From Plasmodium coatneyi (lineage: Eukaryota > Apicomplexa > Aconoidasida > Haemosporida > Plasmodiidae): DNA of 64,000 nt. The stretch spans positions 744,001 to 808,000 of the forward strand of contig NC_033566.1 in NCBI RefSeq assembly GCF_001680005.1, given 5' to 3'. Below, in pieces: positions 33,605 through 45,747 of this stretch. The translations under genes and the position numbers were made by a program. How positions within the stretch are numbered: position 1 is the first letter of the stretch; the number at the start of each line of letters is the position of its first letter. The notes beneath the pieces were generated by a model. It did not search any database, had not been told where the DNA came from, and was given only the letters and a program-made list of their open reading frames with translations.

Positions 33605-34800
33605 GGATACACAATGTTTTAAAAAATAAATCTACTAACAGATTGTTTACTTATCACAGGGGTTATAGTCACCTCACCTATGTATAAAAAAAAAAAAAAA
33701 AATGAATAAAACATGGCACATTGAAATAACAAGTGTGCGAAAAAGTAAACATCCTTTCGGTGGAATAATTTTTTTTTTTTTTCAATGTGTATAAATCACT
33801 TTTCACCAAACTGAAGCGTCGTATATTCATGTCAACACACCGTTTCGATGGTTCCCTGTAGAGGGAGTGCTACGTGTAAACATCCAATCACAGCAAGGAG
33901 TGTGCATTTAAAGATAAAAAGAATAGAACACCATCAGAGCAGCAACATGGCATATGCTTCTCAACCTGTTTATGTTGGCCAACTTTTCATTTTCACCGTT
34001 TTACCATTTCAAGGTGTTGTATTTTTTTCTGTTTATTCATGCGACCGGTATGGACACTATGCAGCTATTAAGACAGGTGGTTATCTTTATGGCCCTCCCA
34101 AAGTTCCCTCATTAGGGAGAGAAGAAACCATAGGCCTATCACTCAAGTGTAATGATTTCTCTTTCCGAAGGAACAGCCGTTATAGTAGCTGTTTTTTTTT
34201 TTTTACTTTTTTATTTTTACATGACTTGTTAAAGTTTTTTGGGAAACGCGCGTGCACGTGCATAATGGCTAAGTAGGAAAATGCACACTTTGTATGAGCA
34301 CAGGCCTCTACACATGTTGACGCATTAGTATCCGTTAGTACACACGCCCGCGAGCACACATACCTGCACATGCGCCAGTGCACATTTGCCCATAGGAGGG
34401 TGCCCCCATGGGAAAGGTCTTCACTCCACACAACTGGGGGAAGGCCACTATCCATGGAGGCGCAAATCTGGCCACACTTCGCCGTGCGGACCTTTTAAAC
34501 ATTTGGGGGCCACTTTTGGGGTTTTCCCCTTTTAACCTTTTCACGTGAAGAACATTCACGAAAAAAAACAAAAATATATACATAAAAATTGGTATAAAAC
34601 AATTTTAATTTTCAAACATTGTTTGGGGATGGACACAAAACATGGGAGATGGGTTGAAAAAACGCGTTGAGCTTTGCTCCGGTGGTCCATTTTCTTTGGT
34701 ACTTTTTTTTACCATTCGTACTCTTCGCCCTGATGCACAACTTTTTGTACATGTTCGCCTTTTTCCACCCTTTTCCCCGCTCCTTCTTCCATCCTGACCC
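33605..34800. other. Convergent 3' intergenic region
   Basis: This lies between the ends of the P4H-like gene and PP5. A/T homopolymers occur at 33687-33702 and 33770-33782. A 142-codon ATG frame at 33848-34276 is present but has no recognizable domain and reads into a T tract; I do not support it. Confidence 0.55.
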
Positions 34801-37037
34801 CTAAATATTCTGGTATAAATTGTGCGCGTACTTCAGAGACGGCACATTGGGGTGCTTTACCTCCGTGAAGGTAATGCACTTAGGCTTGACAGACCGCCCC
34901 TTGAACTTCAGAAACGCGCCCTTGTTCTTCATAATATCGCAGTAGTTAGGGGCACTAAAAACGGTGTAAAGCATGCCGTTCTGCTCAATCGAGTAGCCCT
35001 CATCCCTCACTTCGTGCGACCTAATTATGAGACTTAGGTTGTTCCTTTTGAGGAAGCTTTCGGTAATGTCAGTGCCAAAGGAAAATCCAATTCCCCTTTT
35101 GGAGGGCTTAAATCCCTTTTCTTCATTTGGGTCTGACCATAACAAATCGGTCATGATGCCTTCATCCATGGGTTCCGTATTTCTGTCAATTTTTTCAATG
35201 TCCTCCAATGTGGTGTCTGTTTTGCTGGGGATTCCCCCGTGGCAAATAAAAATGGTGTCATTAAGTACATAAGCTAGGGGTAAAAATTTGAACGAATCAG
35301 AAAAAAGCGCGTGCATCTTCTCATCATATTTTTCTTGTAACTCTCCTAAAAATCCATACAACTTGTTCATATTATCCGTTTCGTGATTTCCCCTTGTCAA
35401 ATGTACATTATTAGGGAAGGTCAGTTTGGCCAGAAATAAAAATATAATAACTTCCACAGAGAAACTTCCTCTATCAACGAAGTCCCCATTAAACAAGTAG
35501 GAATTCGTTTCCGATGGGTACCCATTTATTTTCATAATATTAAGGAGGTCGTAAAATTGGCCATGGATATCTCCACATATGGTTAACGTTTCATCTTCTT
35601 CTAAATTTAGACGAACTAAGGTGGGTAGTTCCTTAAGCAATTTGATAACGTCTAAGACGATAGCACAAACACATTTCTTATTTAACCTTTGACCGGGCAC
35701 ACTTATATAGTCTGCAACTTTTTGTAAAAAATCGATACTTAAATTGTTTCTATCATAAATGGGGGCTTTCACATTTTCAATTTTAAGAGAATCCAACACC
35801 ACCGTTTCGTAGTAGGGCAATTTCTGCTCTAACTCAATGGCCTTCTGGAACTGTTGCTCAAATAGCAATTTTTTACACTGCTTTAATTTTATTTCCGAGT
35901 TTTTATCCTTAGTTAGTTTTAGCACCTTCTGAAAGCAGTCAGATGCGCTCTTCAAATCTGATAGCATTAGGAAGGAGCAGCCCTTTCTGTAGTAGGCCTT
36001 TGCGTAAAATGGATTAATTTTTAAAGCTTCATCAATGTCTTCTATAGACGAGCCGTAATTTTCTAATTTCATGTGGCAGAAGGATCTATTCGTGTAGTAT
36101 ATATGCATGTCCGTTTCTTTCACGCTAATATATTCACCCTTTTTAGTAATGCCACTGTTCAGGTAAAATTCTTGTAACAATTTGACATCCTCCTCTTCTA
36201 TGGGGAATTCACTTGACAAAGCTTCCACGCTTAAACTGTTTAGTAGGTCCATACAAACAGGGTCGTCAACCTCGTAGACCTTTTTTATCAAGTCGATCGC
36301 TCCTGTGTAGTACTTAAGAGATATCAAGTAGTTGTTCTCCTTGAAATATTTGTTGCCCAGGTTTTTCAGGGCGTCACATATTTTGAGCAGCTCGAGGCTG
36401 ACGTTTTTTTTGGCCTCCTCGGAAGGGGTGTCCCCCGTTTGGGGGGCATCCGCATTAGGACTCCCCTCTGTGGATTCACCCTCTTTTGATTCCTGCCCCT
36501 TAGGATGACACTCTTTGGGTTCTTTCACAGTAGGATCTGTTTCTTTAACTGCTTCGATAGGTGCCTTTTCCGCATTGCCCTGTTCTTGGGGTGAGTCCTC
36601 CCCTGGCATGTCCGACTCGTCATTTGCGTCCGGGTCCCTCTCCTTCGAGTCCGTGTCCTCGTGCGACCCCGCTCCGTTAGAAACATTATCATCCGTGCTC
36701 ACTTGGGATCCGCAGGGTTTCCCCCCCTTTTCATTGGCGCCTTTCCCATGATACTTGCTACCCTGGGGGTTATCTTCTGCGCTTTGGCTCTCGTTGTACA
36801 TACCTTCCTCGTTTTTCATCTTTTCTTCATTACTCCCTAGTCGACTATAGATTTTATATTCGTTAAAATTTGACGTACAGCCTAATTTTACGATTACGTT
36901 TTTTTTACCTGAGGGAGGAATATATCGTTTCTTTCTTACCTGCAAAGCAGGCTCCCTTCTGAACAATTTTTGTAATCACTTAAAATGGATTCTTCTCTTT
37001 TGAAACTGCTATTAAGTTTTTCCTTTAGAAATGCCAT
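34801..37037 (-). CDS. PP5: Serine/threonine protein phosphatase 5 with TPR repeats (proposed 2 exons)
   Basis: PP5 is a TPR-regulated PPP-family phosphatase that binds Hsp90 in the cytosol and nucleus. The main frame is 34801-36844. In that frame the first ATG is only at 36819, while the open frame runs further up, so I propose a 5' exon at 37037-36940 (MAFLKEKL...) joined across a 95-bp intron (donor GTAAGA, acceptor CTATAG). This is in frame and gives 713 residues, longer than the roughly 500 of animal PP5 because of about 150 acidic low-complexity residues. TPRs are at about 180-330 (LGNKYFKENNYLISLKYYTG, YTNRSFCHMKLENYGSSIED, NPFYAKAYYRKGCSF). Catalytic PPP motifs are GDIHGQ (about 455), GDFVDRG (about 482), RGNHET (about 516), and later HGG, WSDP, RSHE and SAPNYCD. 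All metal-binding and phosphate-binding residues appear intact. The 5' exon is the least certain part. Confidence 0.93.
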
Positions 37038-39863
37038 TTGTTTGTTTTTTTTTTTTTTTTAATTTTTTCTTCCCTCCGTTTCGGTACCCCTCTGCGTTTG
37101 CTACTTCTCCTTCTCTTCTAAAATCATTTCCTTTTTTTCACGCGTAAAAAATTGTAACGACCCCTAGATGTTTAAATTTTTTGAAACTACAAAATGAAGC
37201 TGCGCCTGCCTTCCCTACCTTTTGTCTTTCACATAGGTTAAAATGTTAAATTAAATAAATTCACATTTTTTTTTTTCCCCACTTTGGTATATACTCCTTG
37301 GTGAAAATATATTCTACACGGTGTGTTTAAGAAGGAACGACAGGGGGACCATGCGAATGGTACCCGCGAAACAGAAGCACACTGAGGGGGGGGGCTCCTA
37401 CTATACGTACAGTCGAAACACGCGAAAACGCCGCGGGTGCATTTGCCTATTTAGTGTACATATGACTGTACCACCCGCATGTGGAAAAAAAAAGGAGTAC
37501 ACGTAACGCAATGAATGAGCACGTTCCTACCAGGGGTGTACATATGGTAGCGAGGATTAAGCACGGGGGGAAGGAAGCATAGTGGCTTTTCAATTTTGTT
37601 CTTATTTTTACGCGCTTAGTGCAAGCTTATGGGCTATATGTTACATACGCAGTACACACGTTTAGCCTACTTGTTCGGATGGTACAGTTTTGTGCGCGTA
37701 TGTATGCGTGTAAATGTACGTGTCCCCACTGAAAAAAATTCTGGAATGTTGTGTCAAGTAAACTCCGCCGCGAGAATCCCCTTTTTACGGAAAAAAAACG
37801 ATAAAATCGTTATTTAGTCGCTTTACGCCGGTGTGACCCTATTGGGCACTCTTTCACCATTTTATTTTGTTATTTTGTTAATTTCTTTTTTTTTTCATGA
37901 CATGTAACTGTTTATATTAAGAGAGGTAGAAAAAAAGGAAAATTTTTTTCAATTTTAGCGAAGCTCAAGGAAAGGAGCGAACAATGGGAAGCAAATAAAA
38001 TCCCAAAAGTCCCCAAAAAATTGCCAAAACGGCCAACAAACGGGCTACTATTTTTTGAAGCATGTTACGGAATTTTACACAGAAAAATAAAAATAATAGA
38101 AGGGAATCAACGTGCGCGTTTGTGTAAAAGGGCACAGGGAAAGAATAGTACGCAGCTCCAATCTTCTTAAGGATGAACTGACAAATGTCACTATATCCAA
38201 CATTTATGTTCTGCGATGCGGGTGTAACTTTCCTCCACAGCAGGTGTGTCAAATGAGTGTCCCTCCCCGCAAGGTTTTATGTGTACGCATGGAAAACGAC
38301 TTTGCTGGGAAATAAGTGCACACGCGATTTTGTTCCCCAGGCTACCCTCTGTAGGTGCATGGGTGTGTGTGAGTAGGCCGTCAGTGTTTATCCGTGTGTA
38401 AGTTTTTCCATTTGTACGCTTATCCCTATGTACGTTATAGGTCAGTGTTTATTTGTCACTGTTTTCCGAATGTATGTGTGCCAGTGTGTTTTCATCCTTA
38501 CATGTTTATATGCTCATTTGCAAATTTTTACGTCGCACTGCGCAGATGATCTAATTTTACAGGAGCAACTTACTACGCATGTACTGTGGCCCAACGGGGT
38601 AACCCTTTATTTTATTTTATTTTATTTTATTTTATTTTTTTGTGACTACGACATGCTGCGGAAAATTCCACACTTTGTTGCGCAAGAAAATGTTGGTACC
38701 TTCGTGCCAAATAATATACGAAAGAACTGACAAACTAAGCAGGGTAGAGTATGTCGGAGGTAATTGCCCAAATCAGTTCTTATTTGTCCTTAAAGCGTAA
38801 TAGTATTAAAGAATGAAAAGAAGGAAGACCTGTATACATCAGTATGTGTAATTTATATAAAGGGGAACTGCCGGGAAAGGTGCTTACCAACTTAAATACG
38901 CATTGTTAGACTGCCTTCCAAAATTTTATCCACCCATGTGAGCATATTACATAACGCGGGAAATTATAAAGAACGCGGAGTTGCAGTAAACCAGTAGGAA
39001 AGGGCTTCATTGCAGCATAATTGCACTTCACATTTTTTGCATTATGTGCAATAAGGCGTAAGCATAAAATGGGGGATCCATTTCTTATTACTATGTTTTT
39101 TCCAACGGGTGAAATCTTCCTTTTTTTTTTTTTTAAACAAATAGGATAGTGTTAATTCTCATGCGAGGTAGGCACTTTTGATAAATGTACGGTAGGATGG
39201 ATCAACATGCAACGAAGCGTATCGATTGAAAGGCAAATTGGGAAAATCCCGAATTAGCAGACTTCCCCGGGAAAATTAATTGCACATTTGTGTTTCACCC
39301 CGTCCGTGGATTCCACTCTGCATATGCTCTTTAACCCCTGGGGAAAAAGGAATAATTTAAAAATTAGAAGGAGTATACTTTTTTCCACGGCGGAGTGGTC
39401 CACAGAAGAGGAAGAAAAAAAAATAATTGATGACTATCAAAAATAAGAAAACAGGAGGTGCCTCCAAAGAAGGTGCAGCACTTTTGTCGCGCTTATCATT
39501 CAATAAAATAGGGGATTACTTCTTTCTTGTGGGCATTCCAGCTAGGGTACCCTTCCGCATGCCTCATCCCATCCTTTGTGTCATTTTTCAATATATGGAG
39601 AAGGGATTTCCCCCCTCCTGTAATGTCACTTTTATTTTAAAAATGTTCCTGCATTGATAGCCAATCCAAAAAATGTCAATTGGTAAATATTCAATATTAT
39701 TAACTGTCGTTAGCTTTTTTTTTTTTTTTTTTCCCAATCTCGCACCATGCAAAGTAACATCAAATGAGAAGCAATGGTTAGATTTTTATCGCAAAGGTGA
39801 GAGGGTCCACGAAGGAGCAACATAAATGAACTTTAGGGGGGACGATGAATTAAAGTCGTTTAA
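37038..39863. other. Intergenic region between PP5 and tRNA-Thr
   Basis: It contains the PP5 promoter and then about 2.5 kb without a supported gene. Notable items are a ttttattttattttatt pentamer microsatellite at 38604-38640 and T tracts near 37050-37063 and 39119-39134. A 32-codon minus-strand frame at 38063-37965 encodes a hydrophobic peptide and is listed among the findings. Confidence 0.5.
37965..38063 (-). CDS. Possible 32-residue membrane microprotein
   Basis: A short ATG frame encodes a basic start (MLQKIVAR), a hydrophobic helix (LLAVLAIFWGLLGFYLLPIV) and a short basic end (RSFP). This is the layout of a single-pass mini membrane protein. The frame is open upstream without an ATG, so it could also be the last exon of something larger or chance. 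There is no homology evidence. Confidence 0.2.
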   Translation of the reverse strand: MLQKIVARLLAVLAIFWGLLGFYLLPIVRSFP

Positions 39864-39936
39864 GCCACCTTAGCACAGTTGGTAATGCGTTTGATTCGTA
39901 ATCAAAAGATCGTGGGTTCGACTCCCACAGGTGGCT
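39864..39936 (+). tRNA. tRNA-Thr, anticodon CGU
   Basis: The acceptor stem GCCACCT pairs with AGGTGGC at the 3' end, with T as discriminator. The D arm is TAGCACAGTTGGTAATGCG. The anticodon arm has stem TTTGA/TCAAA around the loop TTCGTAA, so the anticodon is CGT, reading ACG (Thr). The T arm GTGGGTTCGACTCCCAC contains the B box GGTTCGACTCC. A run of T immediately after (39936-39940) is a Pol III terminator. There is no intron. The 73-nt length and all four stems are consistent. It is the last core-type gene before the repeat and kir region. Confidence 0.97.
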
Positions 39937-41269
39937 TTTTCACTTGTTTTTTTTATTTCTTTTGGTAGCGACAAAGAAAAAAGAGTATACATAAAATGAA
40001 GCGTGCATCTTCATATCGCAAATGAAGGATGCACCCATAACATAGAAGGGTTAATTTTTTTTGTATATAATACATGTTGCACATATGGACCCCTCTTAAT
40101 CGCGGAAGGGGAAAAGAAGAAATATCGAGAATCAGTAAAGGGAATATTCCACCTATGCCAATTTCTACCGTTATCTGTAGGGAAAACCCTTCTAAGGTCA
40201 CCGCAGTTCAATGTTTCCCTCTCTTCAAGCTTTAAATATAGGTTGGGATAGGTTTCTGTACGTGGCTACCATAGTAGGCACACCTGCATATAACCAGCGG
40301 AATGGCTAACTATAGAATGGGTTCTTACCGAAGTGACCATGAAGCGCATAGGGTAAGTACTGCTTATTTTAGGGGCATATGCGATAAGGAACCGCCTATG
40401 CGCTACCTACGTTGACCATTGTAGTTGCGTGGCATCTCGTCTTCATTCCCGCTAACCATTCGCCTATCATTACAAATTTAAATAAGGAAAGAATAAAATA
40501 GGAAGGGTTTAGACCCCTGTATTAATATTCAGGAAGTTGGAGGCACCCCCTTTTTTTTTCTTTTTTTTATCAACTTGGTAAAGATAATACGCGTACATCT
40601 TTGGGTATTTTTTTTTTTTTTTTTTTGTGTAATTTTTTCTGTGTGACAAAATTTATATTATGGCATTTTCTTTTTTTTTTGGACAATTTTTTCTGTGTAA
40701 GAAATTTATATTAGGGCATTCTTTTTTTGACAACAAATTTTTTTTTGCGGAGGAGACGCGGGCATGTAAAGTGATGTGATGCTGATAGGCGCAAGAAATG
40801 GACAACTTTATGCGCAAAAAAAAAAAAAGCAGTGTAAGCCAAGCCCGCTCTTTTTTTTTGACAGTAAGCCTTTTTTTTTTTTTTTTTTTGGTTGCTCTTC
40901 ATTTGCTTCCCTTTTTTTTTTTTTTTGGTTGCTCTTCATTTGCTTCCCTTTTTTTTTTTTTTTGTTTCTCCTTATCTGGGTTGTAGCTGTGCTTTCGCCC
41001 TCTTTCTATTGTGTTACAATTTTATTGTGTGTGTACACTTCCCCATTTCTTTCTTTAAAAAATTTTTGAGGGGTTGACTGGATTTTTTTTTATATTTATT
41101 TTATTCTTTTTTTTTTCCCCGCGACAACCTCATTTTGATTTGTCGCTGTGCTATATACTACATTCCTTTTTATTTTCCTTCATCGTTCTTTTTTATTCTT
41201 TTTATACATTTATCCTTCCACACTTAAAACTCTTCTGTCTAATACCCTTATACCGTTGTAAACCCTAAG
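39937..41269. repeat. T-tract-rich transition with short direct duplications
   Basis: No gene. Two kinds of duplicated module occur. A module containing attttttctgtgtgacaaaa/ttatattatggcatt lies at about 40627-40670 and recurs, diverged, at about 40683-40727. The 22-bp word ggttgctcttcatttgcttccc occurs at 40890-40911 and 40927-40948, each preceded by a long T run. The region becomes nearly pure T with scattered C and G, leading into the C-rich repeat block. Confidence 0.7.
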
Positions 41270-42430
41270 GTAATTAAACACCAGGCCACATTTGTTGAAA
41301 CTAAACCCGATATCCGACTCTTGTACCCCGAACATTACTCTCATAACCTCACACCATCATTCTAATACCCCTAACCCATCATTCTACAACAACTAGTCTA
41401 CCATTCTAACATCCCTAACTCCTCCTTCTATGCCTAATAACACCTTCCACCCTACCAACATTCCCTTCCACTGTAAAACAACCTTCATTCTGCCACCCCT
41501 AACACAACCTTTCTTCCACCTACCACCACTAATTACCATCCTACCACTTCTATCAACCTTCCTTCCCTTAGGAAATACCTTCCTTCCACCCCTAACAACC
41601 CACCTATCACCACCCTAACTAACTTCCCCCTTTAGACCCTCCTCCCCTCCTTGAACCTTTCCTTTCTTTCTGAGACATCCCTTCCTTCTAATACCACCTT
41701 CCTTCCTCCATAGACCACCCCTTTCCTTCCTTCTTCCTTAGACCGCCTTTCCTTCCTTCCTTAGACAACCCTTCCTTCCACCACCTACCACCTAACAATC
41801 TTCCTTCAACCAACCACCCCTAACACAACCTTCCTTCCATTCTACCAAATTACCACATAACAACTCACCTACCACCCCAAACAATCTTCATTCTAATACC
41901 CCAAATCCTTCTTTCTAATACCCCTAAACCATCATTCTAACACCCCTAACAACAACATTCTAACACCCCTTAACTTTTCATACTAATACCCCTAACCCGA
42001 CCACGTAACAACCCACCTACCACCAACCACAGTAACAACCCACCTACCACCAACCACCGTAACAACCCACCTACCACCAACCACAGTAACAACCCACCTA
42101 CCACCAACCACCGTAACAACCCACCTACCACCAACCACAGTAACAACCCACCTACCACCAACCTAACAACCTTCCTTTCACCTACCACCACCTAACAACC
42201 AATCTACCACCACCCTAAGAACAAACCTACCACCACCCTAAGAAAAAACCTACCACCACCCTAACAACCTTTCTTTTACACACCTAACAACCCACCTACC
42301 ATCCTACCACCGAACAATCTTCCTTCTACCTATCACCCCTATCACAACTCAACTAGCAACCCTAACATAACCTTCCTTTCCTTCTCCATAAACCCCTCAA
42401 TCAAACAGCCTCATTCTAACGCTCCCAAGA
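41270..42430. repeat. C/A/T-rich subtelomere-type minisatellite block
   Basis: The plus strand is almost without G. It is built from words such as accctaacaaccc, ccttccttagacc and aacaacccacctaccacc. The most regular part, about 42005-42166, is six copies of a 27-bp unit (gtaacaacccacctaccacc plus aaccaca or aaccacc), alternating two variants and so forming a 54-bp higher-order repeat. Related repeats reappear on either strand at 46690-46800, 56163-56460, 59262-59935 and 61740-62225. Confidence 0.85.
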
Positions 42431-43869
42431 ACCTTCCTCCCATATCCAGAACTATGAACCCTAAATTCTAAACCCTCAACCGTCAACCCTAAACCCTGAA
42501 CCGTAAAACATAAACCCTTAAACATAAACCCTAAAACCTGAACCCTAAACCCTGAACACTAAACACTGAACCTTGAACCCTAAATCCTAAATCCTAAACG
42601 CTAAACCCTAAATACTAAACCCTGAACCCTAAATCCTAAACCCTGAACCCTAAATCCTAAACCCTGAACCCTAAATCCTAAACGCTAAATCCTAAATCCT
42701 AAATCCTAAACCCTAAAACCTAAACAATAGATCCTGAACCAAAAAACCAAAGCCCTAAAACCTAAACGATAAATCCTAAACCCTAAATCCTTAACCCTAA
42801 ACCCTAAAAATCAAAACATGAACACTAAACCCAGAACCTTAACCCTAAAACCTAAGCATAAGCCCTAAAACTCAAAACACAAAATCCTTAACCTTCAACC
42901 GCACACCCTAAACCCTCAATACTACACCCTGAACCCTAAATACTCAACCCTACACCACCAACCCTATAATCTAAAAACTAAACCTTGAACCCTAAATTCT
43001 AAATCCTAACCGTCATCCCTAAAATCTAAACCCAAACTCTGAACCATAACCTTGAACCCTAAACTCTAAACCCCAAAATCCTGATCCCTAAATCCTGATC
43101 GGCGAACCTTAATCACTGAACCCTCAACCAAGAACACTGAACCCTAAACCCTAAACACTAAATCCTTGACGCTACAACCTATAGCCTGAACAAGGACTCC
43201 TAAACACTGAACCCTAAACCCTACACACTAAACCCTAAACCCTACACACTAAACCCTAAACCCTACACACTAAACCCTAAACCCTACACACTAAACCCTA
43301 AACCCTACACACTAAACCCTACACCCTACACACTAAACCCTAAATCCTACACACTAAACCCTAAACTCTACACACTAAACCCTAAACCCCACACACTAAG
43401 CCCTAAACCCTACACACTAAACCCTAAACCCTACACACTAAAGCCTAAACTTGCCCCTAAACCCTGAACCCTGAACTCTGAACCCTGAGCGCTGAACTCT
43501 GAACCCTGAACCCTGAACTCTGAACTCTGAACTCTGAACCCTGAACTCTGAACTCTGAACCCTGAACCCTGAACTCTGAACCCTGAACCCTGAACTCTGA
43601 ACCCTGAACCCTGAACTCTGAACCCTTAACCCTGAAGTCTGAACCCTGAAACCTAAAACGTAAAACCTAAAGCCTGAACCCCAAATCAGAAATCCGATTC
43701 AAATACCCTAAACCCTGAGTCCTGAAAACTCAACCCTGAACACTAAACCCTAAACCCTGATTCCTAAAACTTAAACCCTAATATCTCAACCCTCAGCATT
43801 AAGCCCTGAATCTTAAATCATAGATCCTGAAATCTGAACATTGAGGCCTTAAAACGTGAACCCTAAACC
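42431..43869. repeat. Interstitial degenerate telomere repeat tract
   Basis: About 1.4 kb of C-rich heptamers, CCCTAAA and CCCTGAA with many one-base variants. These are the complement of the Plasmodium telomere repeat GGGTT(T/C)A. Internal order is visible: 43205-43445 is a roughly 21-bp higher-order unit (accctaaaccctacacacta with one more A) in about ten copies, and 43455-43650 is a CCCTGAA/CTCTGAA alternation. The orientation is that of a left chromosome end. Interstitial telomere-like repeats are described for P. knowlesi near its variant-gene loci. Confidence 0.93.
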
Positions 43870-44520
43870 TTTAAATGCAAAACCATAATCTCTAGAACCA
43901 TAAATTCTGGATCCAGTATGCGAAGGATTTTAGCGTTTTTTTCTCTCATTAATTTTTTCCCTATTCTATCTAATTCAGAGAAGAAAATTTTGGGCGCATG
44001 CATATATATATATTTAAGATTTGAAACATGTAATTCACATTTATTACATCGCAAGAAGTATGATGCTGGTGGAGAGTATATATTAATTTTTCCTAAGAAT
44101 ATTTAGCGCTCTAGTAAGTTCATGAATAATATATACTGGAATTAATCGTGTCTCTATTTTATTTCATTATAGTTCTCAGATATTATTATTGTTTTGAACT
44201 AAATTTTTATTTAAATTATATTGCCCACACGCATAAGTGGAATAACAAATCGCATATGCCCCCACAGGGAAGCTTCATGAGCGCATATCGCACTAATAAT
44301 AAAGAAGGAAGTAATCCTACAACACGTATACATCTCTATATATATAAAGAAAGAACAGCGAAACAGCCATAAAAAACAAGGAAAGAAAGTTATTTGGAAT
44401 GTTTGGAAAAAAGAATTTTTCCCATAAATAAAAGAAAAAAAAATGCACAGTTTTACTTTCTAAACTTCCCTCATTTTGAAGGAATAAAATAAATAAAATA
44501 AGAATAAAAAAATCAGCACA
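43870..44520. other. AT-rich spacer after the telomere-like tract
   Basis: The sequence becomes AT-rich abruptly. Short frames of 60-74 codons exist on both strands, with no splice signals or recognizable domains. It probably contains the promoter of the two-TM gene that starts at 44521. Confidence 0.5.
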
Positions 44521-45561
44521 ATGATGTTCTCCGCAAAATACCTCCTATTCATCTTAATACTTTTCTGTTGGGCACAATATAACCCTATCCATCACAACTG
44601 CGTAAGATACTAAATTGCTACACACCTATAAAAAATATATATATATATTCGTGACATACACACATTTGGCACACACGCATACAGGTTCATTATGATTATG
44701 AATGAATATTTTTTCACTCCATTTTTGCACTAAAATTAGAAAGAGAAAGGGAAAAAAATTCCTTTTTCCTTCTATTTTTGCTGAGTGAAGGGAAGAAAAA
44801 TGAAGGGGAAGAGTTGAAAGAAGGAGGAACGAGGAATTGGGGGAAGGGTGTGGAAGGGGAACTTCCCCTTCGCCCCTTCCTGCCCCCTTCTTTTCTTCTT
44901 TCCACGTTGTATTTATATACACCACATGAATTATGAACACACTTGTTCCTTACCCCTTCCTTCTTTTTCTTTTTTTACTTAGGTGAGTGCTTTGAGCACA
45001 TCATCAAAAAATGCCAGTGTCGAAACTCAGAAGAAAGGGACCTTTGGTGGAGGTGTAAAAACATTACCAGCACGGGAAGCTCACACGGAACAGCATAAAC
45101 AGAATACACTTAACACGAAGAATAAAACGGACCAATCAAATAAGGATCCCATTAAAGAGCTCCCTAAAGAGTCAAATTCTAAAAATGAATTGGAGAAATC
45201 AGGACACACAAAAAATATACTACAGTGTAAGAGAATAAGGAAATGGCGTAGAGATTTTTTTTACAGATTATTCTGTGGTGAGATTAGAACTTATGAGTGG
45301 ATACCCCTTGTATTAGTTATGATCCTTCTTTATGCATGGGTTCCAAGCATTATACGTTCCATTATTCTTAGTATTAGTCCGTATAGCATGCACTACTCAT
45401 TCTTAACTGAATCCATAGTTTGCGTGATCATCGGACTAGTATCCCTTTTCGCATTATTGAGATTCTGGTACTCCAAGGAAGGAGAAATTTTGTCTAATAA
45501 AATACTAAAGTGTAAAGTTCCACAGAGGCAGGCGCTCCAACAAGAGAAATCTGAAAAATGA
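44521..45561 (+). CDS. Two-transmembrane secreted/exported-type protein, family member 1 (2 exons)
   Basis: Exon 1 (44521-44601) is a 27-residue signal exon, MMFSAKYLLFILILFCWAQY..., with donor GTAAGA. Exon 2 (44983-45561) follows a TTTACTTAG acceptor in phase 0, giving 219 residues. After VSALSTSSKN comes a polar, Lys/Asn-rich stretch, then a basic patch (CKRIRKWRRDFF) and two hydrophobic helices at about 133-156 and 170-190, separated by a loop of about 14 residues. The C-terminus is basic. I see no PEXEL motif. The layout (signal exon, variable polar region, two close TM helices) resembles Plasmodium 2TM export families, but I cannot assign a named family. A paralogue on the opposite strand at 58648-60203 shares the signal exon and the V-[ST]-A-[LI]-STSSK start of exon 2, which confirms the splice model. 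Confidence 0.85.
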
Positions 45562-45747
45562 GGGAGAACATAACTGCTTTAAATGAGTATGTACAGAATT
45601 ATTGCTATGCTATGACGTACTGTAGTCCATAAATGAATGTCAGAATACTTTTTGTAGTATGTATACTGCATTTTGTTTATACTATCATATATTAATTCAC
45701 TGTTCTACTTTTAAATGATGGCACGATTTATTTCCTTCTCATATTAG

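Noticed and set aside
33848..34276. 142-codon plus-strand ATG frame between P4H-like gene and PP5
   Set aside because: Sits in a convergent 3' region and runs into a T tract; I could find no family pattern. Kept out for lack of support, not disproved.
41970..42191. Minus-strand frame with VVGGLLLWLVVGG repeats
   Set aside because: Direct translation of the 27-bp minisatellite.
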